A stretch of DNA of 35,312 bases, from positions 1-35,312 of the IMG/VR virus record IMGVR_UViG_3300017786_000051. One strand, given 5' to 3'. A program made the translations under genes and the position numbers. Origin of the DNA: a virus. The notes beneath the pieces are model-generated. The model saw only the letters and a list, made by a program, of their open reading frames with translations. It had not been told where the DNA came from and did not search any database. This document shows, piece after piece, positions 5,664 to 12,925 of this stretch (position 1 is its first letter; each line of letters opens with the position of its first letter).

Positions 5664-6458
5664 ATGACAGTTTGGTTAAAAGATTACGTTGAAGGATTGA
5701 CAATTGCACCAGAGGGTCGTCTGCGAATAGACTGCCCTGCGTGTGGTAAAAAGAACACGTTCAGTGTTAGCGACACTGGCGGCGAACGACTGTGGTTTTG
5801 CTTTCATGCAGACTGTGGGGTTCGTGGACGGACAGGATTTAGGGTTCGCAAAGATGCCCCCTATCATCCCTTGCTAAAGAAAGTGCAACCTGTTCGCAAA
5901 CCCGATGACGAACAAGTCTTTGAAATACCTGAAACTTTCGTGGCTCTCTCCCGCGAACCCGATGCCGAATCTTATGTCAAGCGGGTCAATGCTTACGATG
6001 CGTACCTATCTGGTCGTGTCGATATTCGTTATGATTTCCGAATGAACCGTGTTGTTTATCTAATTAAAGATGGACGCAAGACTGTTGATGCGGCGGGTCG
6101 TAGTTTAGCTAACATCAAACCAAAGTGGTGGAGATATGGAAAGTCAGGTAATCCTTTCATTTGCGGTGCCAGCCGCATCGGTGTTGTTTTGGAAGACTGT
6201 GCTTCTGCTTGCAGTGTATCTAATATTCTTTCGGGGATAGCATTGCTTGGCACAAACTTACAGGACAGTCATTTGCCGTTCCTGCGGCGTTATGATAGAC
6301 TGCTGGTTGCGCTGGACAAAGACGCAACGCAAAAGGCGTTTCAACTTGTTCGGCAACTACAGGCTCACAGGCCTACTAGCTTAGTTGTTTTAAACAAAGA
6401 TGTGAAAGATATGACAGATGATGAACGAAGACAAACCTTCCAGAAATACATCGATTGA
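5664..6458 (+). CDS. DNA primase (zinc ribbon + TOPRIM)
   Basis: 264 residues equivalent to the primase half of T7 gp4. An N-terminal zinc ribbon has C24PAC27 and a second cluster with C46, H48 and C51. The TOPRIM core includes VVLEDCAS (E177) followed by GIALLG, and LLVALDKDA with D218 and D220, which in this family bind the catalytic metal. It should lay RNA primers on single-stranded DNA for lagging-strand synthesis. Start ATG 5664 follows AGGAGATAGCCA. It overlaps the helicase gene by 41 bases. In T7 primase and helicase are one polypeptide; here they are two, so physical coupling would have to be by interaction. Confidence 0.9.
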   Translation: MTVWLKDYVEGLTIAPEGRLRIDCPACGKKNTFSVSDTGGERLWFCFHADCGVRGRTGFRVRKDAPYHPLLKKVQPVRKPDDEQVFEIPETFVALSREPDAESYVKRVNAYDAYLSGRVDIRYDFRMNRVVYLIKDGRKTVDAAGRSLANIKPKWWRYGKSGNPFICGASRIGVVLEDCASACSVSNILSGIALLGTNLQDSHLPFLRRYDRLLVALDKDATQKAFQLVRQLQAHRPTSLVVLNKDVKDMTDDERRQTFQKYID

Positions 6459-7659
6459 AATACAGGTATTAGGATTTCTGCTAAACAGAAAATTCTACGA
6501 CAAGGTAAAGAACATTGTGACCCGCGACATGTTCGAAGGACGTTATGTTACTTTGTTCGATACGATATCCTATGCACATAAGAATTATGATACGGATTTG
6601 TCGCGTGACCAGTTAGATTCACTGTTCATGGACAGGAACCCTGCTATGCCTCACAGTGCGCGGCAAGAGGTGTTCGACATAATATCCAACTTATCCGAAC
6701 ATATGTCGGATGCTGGCGACTTAGAGGCGGATATAGTCAAGAACTTTTGGGTTCGCGATAAGGCACGGCAGATTGGTGAAAAAGCTATATCAATCTTTAC
6801 TGGCGAATCGGAACACTTTGGTGAACTAAAGACGCTAATAGACATGGTAGAGGACGGGCGTATGTCCGACAAGACTACCTATAGCGAGATGGACAAAGAC
6901 TTTGTGCAACTCATGGAAGAAGAGGTTGGCGAACCAGACTTCCCGTTCACTTGGGATTTACTAAACGAACACCTGTCGGGTATGGACAGAGGTAATCTAG
7001 GTATTATCTTTGCCCGTCCAGAGGTTGGCAAGACCACCTTCTGTGCATTTGTTGCCGCAAGCTACATCAAACAGAAACACAAAGTAGTCTATTGGGCTAA
7101 CGAGGAACCAGCCGAAAAGATTAAGCTGCGGATAATACAGAGTTTTTTCGGCCTTACCCGTGAAGAGATGACACAAGGTGCGGATGCTTTGTCACAACGT
7201 TACCTTGAAGAGATAGAGCCATACCTTGTTGTGATGGATTCGGTCGGTACATCTATGGAAGAATTAAACGACTATGCCCAACTCAATGAGCCGGACGTGA
7301 TGTTCTGTGACCAGCTAGATAAGTTTCGCGTTGCGGGTGAGTTCAATCGTGGTGATGAACGTCTGAAGGAAACTTATGTTGTTGCCCGTGAGATAGCAAA
7401 GCGTAACAAACTATTGGTGTGGTCAGTTAGCCAAGCCAGCTTTGAGGCGCATGACCGTCAGTTCATTGACTACGCTATGCTTGACGGTTCGCGAACAGGT
7501 AAGGCAGGTGAAGCTGATGTAATCATTGGTATTGGTAAGACAGGTACATCCGAAGAGGAGAATACCACACGTCACATCTGCATCTCTAAGAACAAACTGA
7601 ACGGTTGGCATGGTATGTTTACCAGCCACATCGATGTGCAACGGGGGCTGTATTACTGA
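6418..7659 (+). CDS. replicative DNA helicase, DnaB type
   Basis: About 413 residues. The N-terminal domain (~10-150) begins SIEIQVLGFLLNRKFYDKV, like the DnaB N-terminal helical domain. The RecA-type motor has Walker A ARPEVGKTTF (199-208), very close to the DnaB consensus ARPxxGKTTF, and Walker B DVMFCDQLDK (~293-302). Later motifs include LLVWSVSQAS and a final conserved stretch with SKNKLNG. Two adjacent ATGs (6418, 6421) are possible; neither has a strong ribosome site, so coupling to primase translation is likely. The stop overlaps the exonuclease start as TGATG. It unwinds DNA at the phage fork and partners the separate primase. Confidence 0.9.
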   Translation: MMNEDKPSRNTSIEIQVLGFLLNRKFYDKVKNIVTRDMFEGRYVTLFDTISYAHKNYDTDLSRDQLDSLFMDRNPAMPHSARQEVFDIISNLSEHMSDAGDLEADIVKNFWVRDKARQIGEKAISIFTGESEHFGELKTLIDMVEDGRMSDKTTYSEMDKDFVQLMEEEVGEPDFPFTWDLLNEHLSGMDRGNLGIIFARPEVGKTTFCAFVAASYIKQKHKVVYWANEEPAEKIKLRIIQSFFGLTREEMTQGADALSQRYLEEIEPYLVVMDSVGTSMEELNDYAQLNEPDVMFCDQLDKFRVAGEFNRGDERLKETYVVAREIAKRNKLLVWSVSQASFEAHDRQFIDYAMLDGSRTGKAGEADVIIGIGKTGTSEEENTTRHICISKNKLNGWHGMFTSHIDVQRGLYY

Positions 7660-8243
7660 TGAACGTACTTACTTTTGACGTGGAGACTACCCACAAGCAC
7701 AAGCCCAATGGTTCGACAACTGCCTTGCCTTACTTTGGAAACTCTTTAGTTTCAATAGGTTATAAGCGGCTGTCTTCACCCTACATACATTATCATTGTT
7801 ACTATCACGCAGACAGAGAACCCCACGATTTTGCACCTGAACTATTTCAAGAAGCACTTGACGAGGCAGACATGGTTGTGGGACAAAACATTAAGTTTGA
7901 TTTATCTTGGATACGGGAGTGCGGTTTTGTTTATGACGGTGATATCTACGATACGATGGTGGCGGAATATATTCTTGCGAAGGCGCAGCGTTGGCCTCTT
8001 GGACTTGCTGCTCTTACAGAAAAGTATGACGTTACCCGCAAGGAGAAAGACCTTGTGGAGCCGTATCTTAAAGCGGGGAAGACGTTCTACGACATCCCGT
8101 GGGAGATAGTAGAAGAGTACGGTAAAGCTGACGTACAGGCTACAGAAGAGATAGCACTAAAACAGCTAGAGGCCTTTGGCACTACATTTGAGGAATTTTA
8201 CAATGCAGCGAACTTTACTACCGACACTAAGACTGTCGCTTGA
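7659..8243 (+). CDS. DEDD 3'-5' exonuclease (split from DNA polymerase)
   Basis: 194 residues forming a DnaQ-like proofreading domain. Motif I is FDVET (D7, E9), motif II NIKFD (N77, D81), and motif III YGKAD (Y154, D158), so all four acidic residues and the DEDDy tyrosine are present. In T7 and most phage family-A polymerases this domain is the N-terminal part of the polymerase; here the frame stops at 8243 and the polymerase continues in the +1 frame. Start ATG 7659 overlaps the helicase stop (TGATG); the longer frame from 7605 lies inside helicase coding. It probably proofreads in complex with the polymerase. A programmed frameshift near GCT-TGA could also make a fusion, see findings. Confidence 0.88.
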   Translation: MNVLTFDVETTHKHKPNGSTTALPYFGNSLVSIGYKRLSSPYIHYHCYYHADREPHDFAPELFQEALDEADMVVGQNIKFDLSWIRECGFVYDGDIYDTMVAEYILAKAQRWPLGLAALTEKYDVTRKEKDLVEPYLKAGKTFYDIPWEIVEEYGKADVQATEEIALKQLEAFGTTFEEFYNAANFTTDTKTVA

Positions 8244-9747
8244 GATGACAGACGTTCTGGCTCGTATGGAGCAGAACGGACTGAAGATAAACAGACAGAC
8301 GTTAGCAGAAATTCGTAGTGAATACGAGGAAGAACTGTTTACATTGGAGCGGCGACTTAACGAACTTGCAGCAGAGGCTATGGGGGACACTCCCGTGAAC
8401 CTCGACAGTCCTGATGACCGTTCCAAGCTTTTTTATTCATGCTGTGTGTTGGACAAGAACAGGTGGGCTGGCGTGTTCAATCTTGGTCACGAGATTCGCG
8501 GTGCGGGAAAGAAGCCAAAGAGGCGTACCCGTATGAGCCGTGCTGACTTTCGGCGAACCGTTGTCAACGAGACTGATGTACTGTATAAAACAAAGGGTAG
8601 TCAGTGTACCGATTGCGGCGGCGTAGGGCGTTATACAGCCCGTAAGAAGGATGGCACACTGGGTAAGGCTGTCCGAATCTGTAAGCCCTGTCAGGGCAAG
8701 GGTGTGCTCTATGTACCCACAGGACAGGTAGCGGGGTTCAAGCTTATCCCCCGTGACCCCTACGATGTGGCGGCGGCGGGATTCAAGACAGATAAAGAAA
8801 CCCTTGAAAGTATGTTCACATCATTAAGAGGAGAAGCCCGTGAATTTGCAGAAGCTTATATACGATACAGTGCGGTTCGAACCTACCTTCGTTCGTTTGT
8901 TGAAGGTATGGAAAACAACATGGATGCGAACGGTTTCATCCACACAGAATTCATGCAGTGTGTTACGGCGACGGGTCGCCTTTCGTCTAGGAATCCGAAC
9001 TTCCAAAATATGCCACGAGGTTCTACCTTCATTATTCGTAGGGCTGTCGAAAGCAGGTTCGAGGGCGGTTACATACTTGAAGGAGACTATGCCCAGCTTG
9101 AGTTTAGGGTTGCTGGCTTTCTTGCTGATGACCCTGCTATACGAGATGATGTAGAGGCAGGTACAGATGTTCACAGCTATACTGCTGGTGTTATCGGATG
9201 CTCACGACAGGACGCGAAAGCACACACGTTCAAACCGCTCTATGGTGGGGTATCTGGTACAGAAGACCAGAAGCGTTATTACAATGCATTCAAAGAAAAA
9301 TACAGCAGCGTCACCAAGTGGCACGAAAGATTGCAAAAAGACGCCGTAACTAAGAAGTACATTGAACTGCCATCAGGACGCCAGTATGCTTTTCCAAAGG
9401 CTAGGTGGACAGAATGGGGAGCAGCCACTGACCGAACCGCAATCTGTAACTACCCAGTTCAGGGGTTCGCCACGGCTGACTTGTTACCGACTGCCTTGGT
9501 TCGACTAAGCAGAATGATGCAAACCAGAAATATGCTTTCTGTAATCTGCAACACAGTTCACGATTCGATTGTTCTTGATGTGCACCCCGAAGAAAAAGAG
9601 GCTTGCATCAACCTGTTAGCTGACTGTATGCTGGCTATACCTACTGAGACTTTGAACCGCTACGGGTTCGAATATAACATGCCTGTTGGGATAGAATTAA
9701 AAATAGGTGAAAATTGGCTTGACTTGGAAGAGATACTAACTGTATAA
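8203..9747 (+). CDS. family-A DNA polymerase with DnaJ-like zinc finger
   Basis: 514 residues, lacking an exonuclease domain. The thumb begins with LEMTDVLARMEQNGL. A DnaJ-like double zinc finger follows: C135TDC138GGVG and C160KPC163QGKG, a signature of HMO-2011-type polymerases. The palm and fingers have motif A DYAQLE (D295), motif B RQDAKAHTFKPLYG (R335, K339, F343, Y347) and motif C VHDS (H453, D454). F343 corresponds to E. coli Phe762, which affects sugar selectivity and processivity. Start ATG 8203 follows GAGGAA with a 7-base spacer; the TTG at 8176 has no site. It overlaps the exonuclease gene by 41 bases. Confidence 0.93.
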   Translation: MQRTLLPTLRLSLEMTDVLARMEQNGLKINRQTLAEIRSEYEEELFTLERRLNELAAEAMGDTPVNLDSPDDRSKLFYSCCVLDKNRWAGVFNLGHEIRGAGKKPKRRTRMSRADFRRTVVNETDVLYKTKGSQCTDCGGVGRYTARKKDGTLGKAVRICKPCQGKGVLYVPTGQVAGFKLIPRDPYDVAAAGFKTDKETLESMFTSLRGEAREFAEAYIRYSAVRTYLRSFVEGMENNMDANGFIHTEFMQCVTATGRLSSRNPNFQNMPRGSTFIIRRAVESRFEGGYILEGDYAQLEFRVAGFLADDPAIRDDVEAGTDVHSYTAGVIGCSRQDAKAHTFKPLYGGVSGTEDQKRYYNAFKEKYSSVTKWHERLQKDAVTKKYIELPSGRQYAFPKARWTEWGAATDRTAICNYPVQGFATADLLPTALVRLSRMMQTRNMLSVICNTVHDSIVLDVHPEEKEACINLLADCMLAIPTETLNRYGFEYNMPVGIELKIGENWLDLEEILTV

Positions 9748-9748
9748 T
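9719..9748 (+). promoter_or_regulatory. near-consensus sigma-70 promoter
   Basis: TTGACT (9719-9724), an 18-base spacer, and a perfect TATAAT (9743-9748) lie at the very end of the polymerase gene, about 40 bases before the ATG at 9788. This would add transcription of the putative ssDNA-binding-like protein and the genes after it, consistent with a need for large amounts of such a protein. Confidence 0.6.
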
Positions 9749-9787
9749 CCATTTACGCTTAACACTCATAGAAAAGGAATTACGATT

Positions 9788-10642
9788 ATGGGTAACGAAC
9801 TTCAAATGTTAAATGATGAAATGAACTCCTACCTGACAGCATTCGAGTCAGGCAATGACGAAGCACTCATGGAGATGAGTGGACAGGCTGACCCGAACAA
9901 TAAGCCTAAGATGGGGTTGCCTAGATTGAACATTAATTACGACACAGAAACAGATGATGGTACATTACTACGGCGTGGTGCGTGGCGTATCTGGAACGGT
10001 TCAGCCCCTGTATACTCAGACAAGGTTTTAGTTCGTCCATTGCTGCGAACCTTCGAGTGGTCTGTGTGGGACCAAGAAGAAGGCAAGTTCTCTTGTAAGT
10101 CTGTACAGAAGCGCAAACTAGCTGGTGACTTCCCTGACACATTGGGTGGTAACAAGTGTGGTCGACTGTCGCGTCAAGAAGAAGAAGCTCTTGGACAGGA
10201 TGACCCTCGTGTGTTGCTGAGTCGTTCGGTTAGCTGTAACCAAGTTATCTATGGCATTATTGATGCACCTGATGCGTCGTATGCTGATGGTACTGCTGCA
10301 CCTATTGAGCAGATGCCATTCATGGCGTACTTCAAGCGTTCGGGCTACCGCCCTGTGAACGACTTCATTCAGAAGCAGCTTACAGACCGTAAGATTCTGA
10401 TGCACAAGGCTCTGATTGAGTTCACAACAGAGAAGCAAAAGAACGGTGGTGTTATCTACTGGACTCCAAAGCTTTCGTTTGTAAAGGAAGTGTCGGGTAC
10501 AGATGCTGACAAAGCCCTGATGAAAGACTTTGGCGATACGGTCAACGCACATAATGAATCTGTGTTTACTGAGTACAAGAACGCTCAGAAATCAATGAAC
10601 TCTACAGATGATATCGACTTAACAGCACGTCTGGCTGGCTAG
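9788..10642 (+). CDS. putative ssDNA-binding-like replication protein
   Basis: 284 residues with no motif I can name. The protein begins MGNELQMLNDEMNSY and has a beta-rich middle (GAWRIWNGSAPVYSDKVLVRP, a segment of ~100-200) and an acidic C-terminus ending DDIDLTARLAG. Its position between polymerase and recombination nuclease is where T7-like phages encode their single-strand DNA-binding protein, the acidic tail fits that role, and a private strong promoter suggests high expression. Function is therefore inferred from context, not sequence. AAAAGGAATTACGATTATG gives a good ribosome site. Alternative: a structural or nucleotide-binding protein of unknown kind. Confidence 0.5.
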   Translation: MGNELQMLNDEMNSYLTAFESGNDEALMEMSGQADPNNKPKMGLPRLNINYDTETDDGTLLRRGAWRIWNGSAPVYSDKVLVRPLLRTFEWSVWDQEEGKFSCKSVQKRKLAGDFPDTLGGNKCGRLSRQEEEALGQDDPRVLLSRSVSCNQVIYGIIDAPDASYADGTAAPIEQMPFMAYFKRSGYRPVNDFIQKQLTDRKILMHKALIEFTTEKQKNGGVIYWTPKLSFVKEVSGTDADKALMKDFGDTVNAHNESVFTEYKNAQKSMNSTDDIDLTARLAG

Positions 10643-10644
10643 TA

Positions 10645-11538
10645 ATGATACAACTTGTAGAGGTGCAAGACTTTCTACAGAAAGCGGGGCGGGGGGAGAT
10701 AGACTCCTCTCGCCTCGAACATCTGATAGAACAGTTTGGTGAGGATTGCAAAGCTGCTATGCGTAAGCAATTCTCTAGCAGGGGAGACTACCGGGTTCGT
10801 ATGTCCGGTGTTGGTCGCCCCTTATGTCAACAACAACTTGAGAAGCAGGGTAACAAACAAGACGTTGCCTACAATGATATCGTGCGGTTCGCAACCGGCG
10901 ACCTCTTAGAAGCGTTCGCCATCCTTGTGATGCGTGGGGCTGGCTTGGATGTCGTTGCGGAACAGAAGAAGTGTTCCCTTGAACTGGGGGGTCAGACTGT
11001 CAACGGAACCCTAGATATCATCTTGAACGTCGACGGCGAAGAAGAGGTCTGGGATATCAAGACAGCCAGCCCTTGGTCATTCGACAACAAGTTTTCTGGG
11101 CGTGGTGGCTATGATGTTATCAAAGAGGATGACCCCTTTGGTTATGTCATGCAGGGACATCTGTATGGCGAGTCAGAGGGTAAACGGTTCGGGGGATGGA
11201 TTGTAATCAACAAATCCACAGGTGAGTGGGATTTCGTAGAGGCACCCCGCGAACAGTCTGAAGACCGCAAGGCATATCTTGAGGATGCGAACAAGCGTGT
11301 CGAGGCTATTGTCAATGACGCACCGTTCAAAGTACCGTTCCAGTCTGTTCCTGAGACAGTCACGATAGATAGACAGAAGGTAGAGACAGGCAATCGTTTG
11401 ATGCCCAAGACTTGCACCTTCTGTTCCTTTAAGACAAAGTGCTGGAAGAATGCAGAGCTATCTCCTAAGATAACGTCTAAGGCACGGTTCAAGCCGCATG
11501 TCTGGTATACGAAGCTTGTCAAGCGAGAACTAGACTGA
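10645..11538 (+). CDS. Cas4/RecB-like PD-(D/E)XK exonuclease with Fe-S cysteines
   Basis: 297 residues. An early SGVGRPLC (C61) and a late CTFCSFKTKC (C257, C260, C266) give the four cysteines that hold a 4Fe-4S cluster in Cas4/AddB-type nucleases. Between them lie GDLLEAF (E89), NGTLDI (D124), EVWDIKT (D137, K139) and GYVMQGHLYG (Q170), matching the PD-(D/E)XK catalytic order. Such phage enzymes act as 5'-3' exonucleases in recombination or host-DNA degradation. The start at 10645 is 2 bases after the preceding stop, and the end overlaps the next start. Confidence in the fold is high; the precise substrate is not known. Confidence 0.85.
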   Translation: MIQLVEVQDFLQKAGRGEIDSSRLEHLIEQFGEDCKAAMRKQFSSRGDYRVRMSGVGRPLCQQQLEKQGNKQDVAYNDIVRFATGDLLEAFAILVMRGAGLDVVAEQKKCSLELGGQTVNGTLDIILNVDGEEEVWDIKTASPWSFDNKFSGRGGYDVIKEDDPFGYVMQGHLYGESEGKRFGGWIVINKSTGEWDFVEAPREQSEDRKAYLEDANKRVEAIVNDAPFKVPFQSVPETVTIDRQKVETGNRLMPKTCTFCSFKTKCWKNAELSPKITSKARFKPHVWYTKLVKRELD

Positions 11539-11933
11539 TGCCTGTTCTGTACACACGGGAGTACCCCCACGAACTATTTGAACTCAATCCAGAGTTGCGT
11601 TGTGTGTTCGTTGAATCACACGAGCGTCGTGGGGGTGGTCGCTCTACTGTAAGGGTTCGCCAACTAGAGATTAGGCTACCCATTACCTTACGTAACAATT
11701 TTTCATCTGAGGGTACTTTGGATTCGCGAACCGAATCACGAGACATTAAGCTTATTGAAGAGGAGTTTCAAAACGTTGTTCATCACCTACGACAGGGAGT
11801 CACCGTATGTCTACCGACGTTAGCATTGTCTCAAGAACTAGAGCAGCTAAAAAAGCAATCACCAAAAGTAGAACAGTATCTGTTGAAAAGGCTAGAAGGG
11901 GTAAAGGCGGGGTTTCCGTTGCAAGGATTATGA
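11538..11933 (+). CDS. conserved phage protein of unknown function
   Basis: 131 residues, beginning MPVLYTREYPHELFELNP. The N-terminal half has a RRGGGRSTVRVRQL stretch, and the second half a helix (DIKLIEEEFQNVVHHL) followed by a hydrophobic strand and a helical tail. Proteins with this architecture are widespread in marine and enteric phage replication modules, but I know of no function. The start overlaps the nuclease stop. Its last ~127 bases are also read in another frame by the endonuclease I gene. Confidence 0.7.
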   Translation: MPVLYTREYPHELFELNPELRCVFVESHERRGGGRSTVRVRQLEIRLPITLRNNFSSEGTLDSRTESRDIKLIEEEFQNVVHHLRQGVTVCLPTLALSQELEQLKKQSPKVEQYLLKRLEGVKAGFPLQGL

Positions 11934-12301
11934 GAGGAACAAGATACAGGTCACATTTCGAGATTGGGTTAGCCAAGTCACTTTTTGAAAAGAAAGTTGC
12001 GTTTGAATACGAGGGTTCGAAATTTACTTACATACCCAAGCCGCGAACCTACACCCCTGACTTTTATCTACCTGAGCAGGACATATACATAGAAGCCAAG
12101 GGCAATCTAGACAAGGGTGACCGTGTTAAAATGCAGCTAATCAAGCAGCAACATCCCGAACTAGACATACGGTTTGTATTCCAACGTGCCCGTAACAAGA
12201 TATACCGGGGTAGCAAGACCACCTACGCTGACTGGGCGAACCGCTATGGCTTTCCGTGGGCAGAAGGCGGTATACCAGAGGAGTGGTTTAAAAATGACTG
12301 A
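11807..12301 (+). CDS. endonuclease I, T7 gp3-like (Holliday junction resolvase)
   Basis: 164 residues. The C-terminal ~120 match T7 endonuclease I: HFEIGLAKSL (E52), FEYEG, TYTPDF (D85), IEAKG (E96, K98) and QHPELDIRFVFQ, with the catalytic order and spacing of T7 E20/D55/E65/K67. It cuts branched DNA and helps break host DNA and resolve replication intermediates. I take the start ATG 11807 because GGGAG lies 7 bases upstream. This gives a basic N-terminal extension (~42 aa) encoded entirely inside the preceding gene. ATG 11930 would overlap the stop as ATGA but has a poor ribosome site and would place the first catalytic Glu at residue 11. Confidence 0.88.
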   Translation: MSTDVSIVSRTRAAKKAITKSRTVSVEKARRGKGGVSVARIMRGTRYRSHFEIGLAKSLFEKKVAFEYEGSKFTYIPKPRTYTPDFYLPEQDIYIEAKGNLDKGDRVKMQLIKQQHPELDIRFVFQRARNKIYRGSKTTYADWANRYGFPWAEGGIPEEWFKND

Positions 12302-12653
12302 TGAACGGAACTTTGAGATAGCCAGTTTGTTACCCGATAAATGGTACATCATATTGACTAAAGTGGATGATGACAACTTTAGAATGACGGCATATGATAC
12401 AACTCGCCCCCCTCAAGATGAAGATGATGAGTTTGTTGACGCTGGGTTCGTAGCGCAGCAGGGAATAATAGAGTTGTTAGAAAATGATTTTGAAAGATTG
12501 TTACAGGCAGGGTTGGCACGTATACATTTTAATGGTATGAAAGAAGAGATACTAGAAGAGTTGGAAGAAGAAGGTATCGACTTAGAACCCAAGGATAGAG
12601 TTACAGAGCGTGATAAAAACGTACTTAAAGTGGACTTTGGAACAAAACAATGA
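12294..12653 (+). CDS. acidic hypothetical protein
   Basis: 119 residues, very acidic: QDEDDEFVDAG in the middle and a Glu-rich helix EEILEELEEEG near residue 90. The N-terminus (FEIASLLPDKWYIILTKVDDDNF) is beta-like. No known domain. Start at 12294 overlaps the endonuclease stop as ATGACTGA with GAGGAG ten bases upstream; the longer frame from 12174 is inside the endonuclease gene. Acidic phage proteins sometimes mimic DNA, but nothing specific supports that here. Confidence 0.6.
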   Translation: MTDERNFEIASLLPDKWYIILTKVDDDNFRMTAYDTTRPPQDEDDEFVDAGFVAQQGIIELLENDFERLLQAGLARIHFNGMKEEILEELEEEGIDLEPKDRVTERDKNVLKVDFGTKQ

Positions 12654-12925
12654 GACACGAATCATACATGAAAGAACTTGAACAGGCCGGAAAAGAAGCA
12701 TACGGAAACGTAGACATGGTAAACTCTCCGCCACACTATAATAAGGCGGGGGTAGAATGTATTGATGCTATAGAATCCGCTACAGAAGATGGGTTCGAAT
12801 ATTATTTACAGGGAAACATACTGAAATACCTGTGGAGATACCGTTACAAGAACGGTGTTGAAGATTTAGAAAAAGCTAAGTGGTACTTAGAAAAACTTAT
12901 TAATATAAAGGGAGACAACCGATGA
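12650..12925 (+). CDS. DUF3310 family protein (SaV-like)
   Basis: 91 residues. The DUF3310 signature is clear: NSPPHYNKAGVECIDAIES, then YYLQGNILKYLWRYR and a closing DLEKAKWYLEKLI. This family occurs next to nucleotide-metabolism genes in many phages and is sometimes called nucleotide kinase, without strong evidence. The start overlaps the previous stop (ATGA), and the end overlaps the ribonucleotide reductase start (ATGA), which fits a role in dNTP supply. Confidence 0.85.
   Translation: MRHESYMKELEQAGKEAYGNVDMVNSPPHYNKAGVECIDAIESATEDGFEYYLQGNILKYLWRYRYKNGVEDLEKAKWYLEKLINIKGDNR

Noticed and set aside
6418-7659. Loss of the first Gly in the helicase Walker A as a defect
   Set aside because: ARPxxGKTTF is the normal DnaB form, so it is not unusual.
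10118-10552. 144-residue minus-strand ORF inside the ssDNA-binding-like gene
   Set aside because: Antisense to a clear plus-strand gene in a continuous operon; Leu/Arg/Ser/Thr-rich and without a start signal.
12722-12745. TATAAT at about 12738 as a promoter before the DUF3310/reductase genes
   Set aside because: No acceptable -35 at 16-18 bases, and it lies in well-conserved coding sequence.
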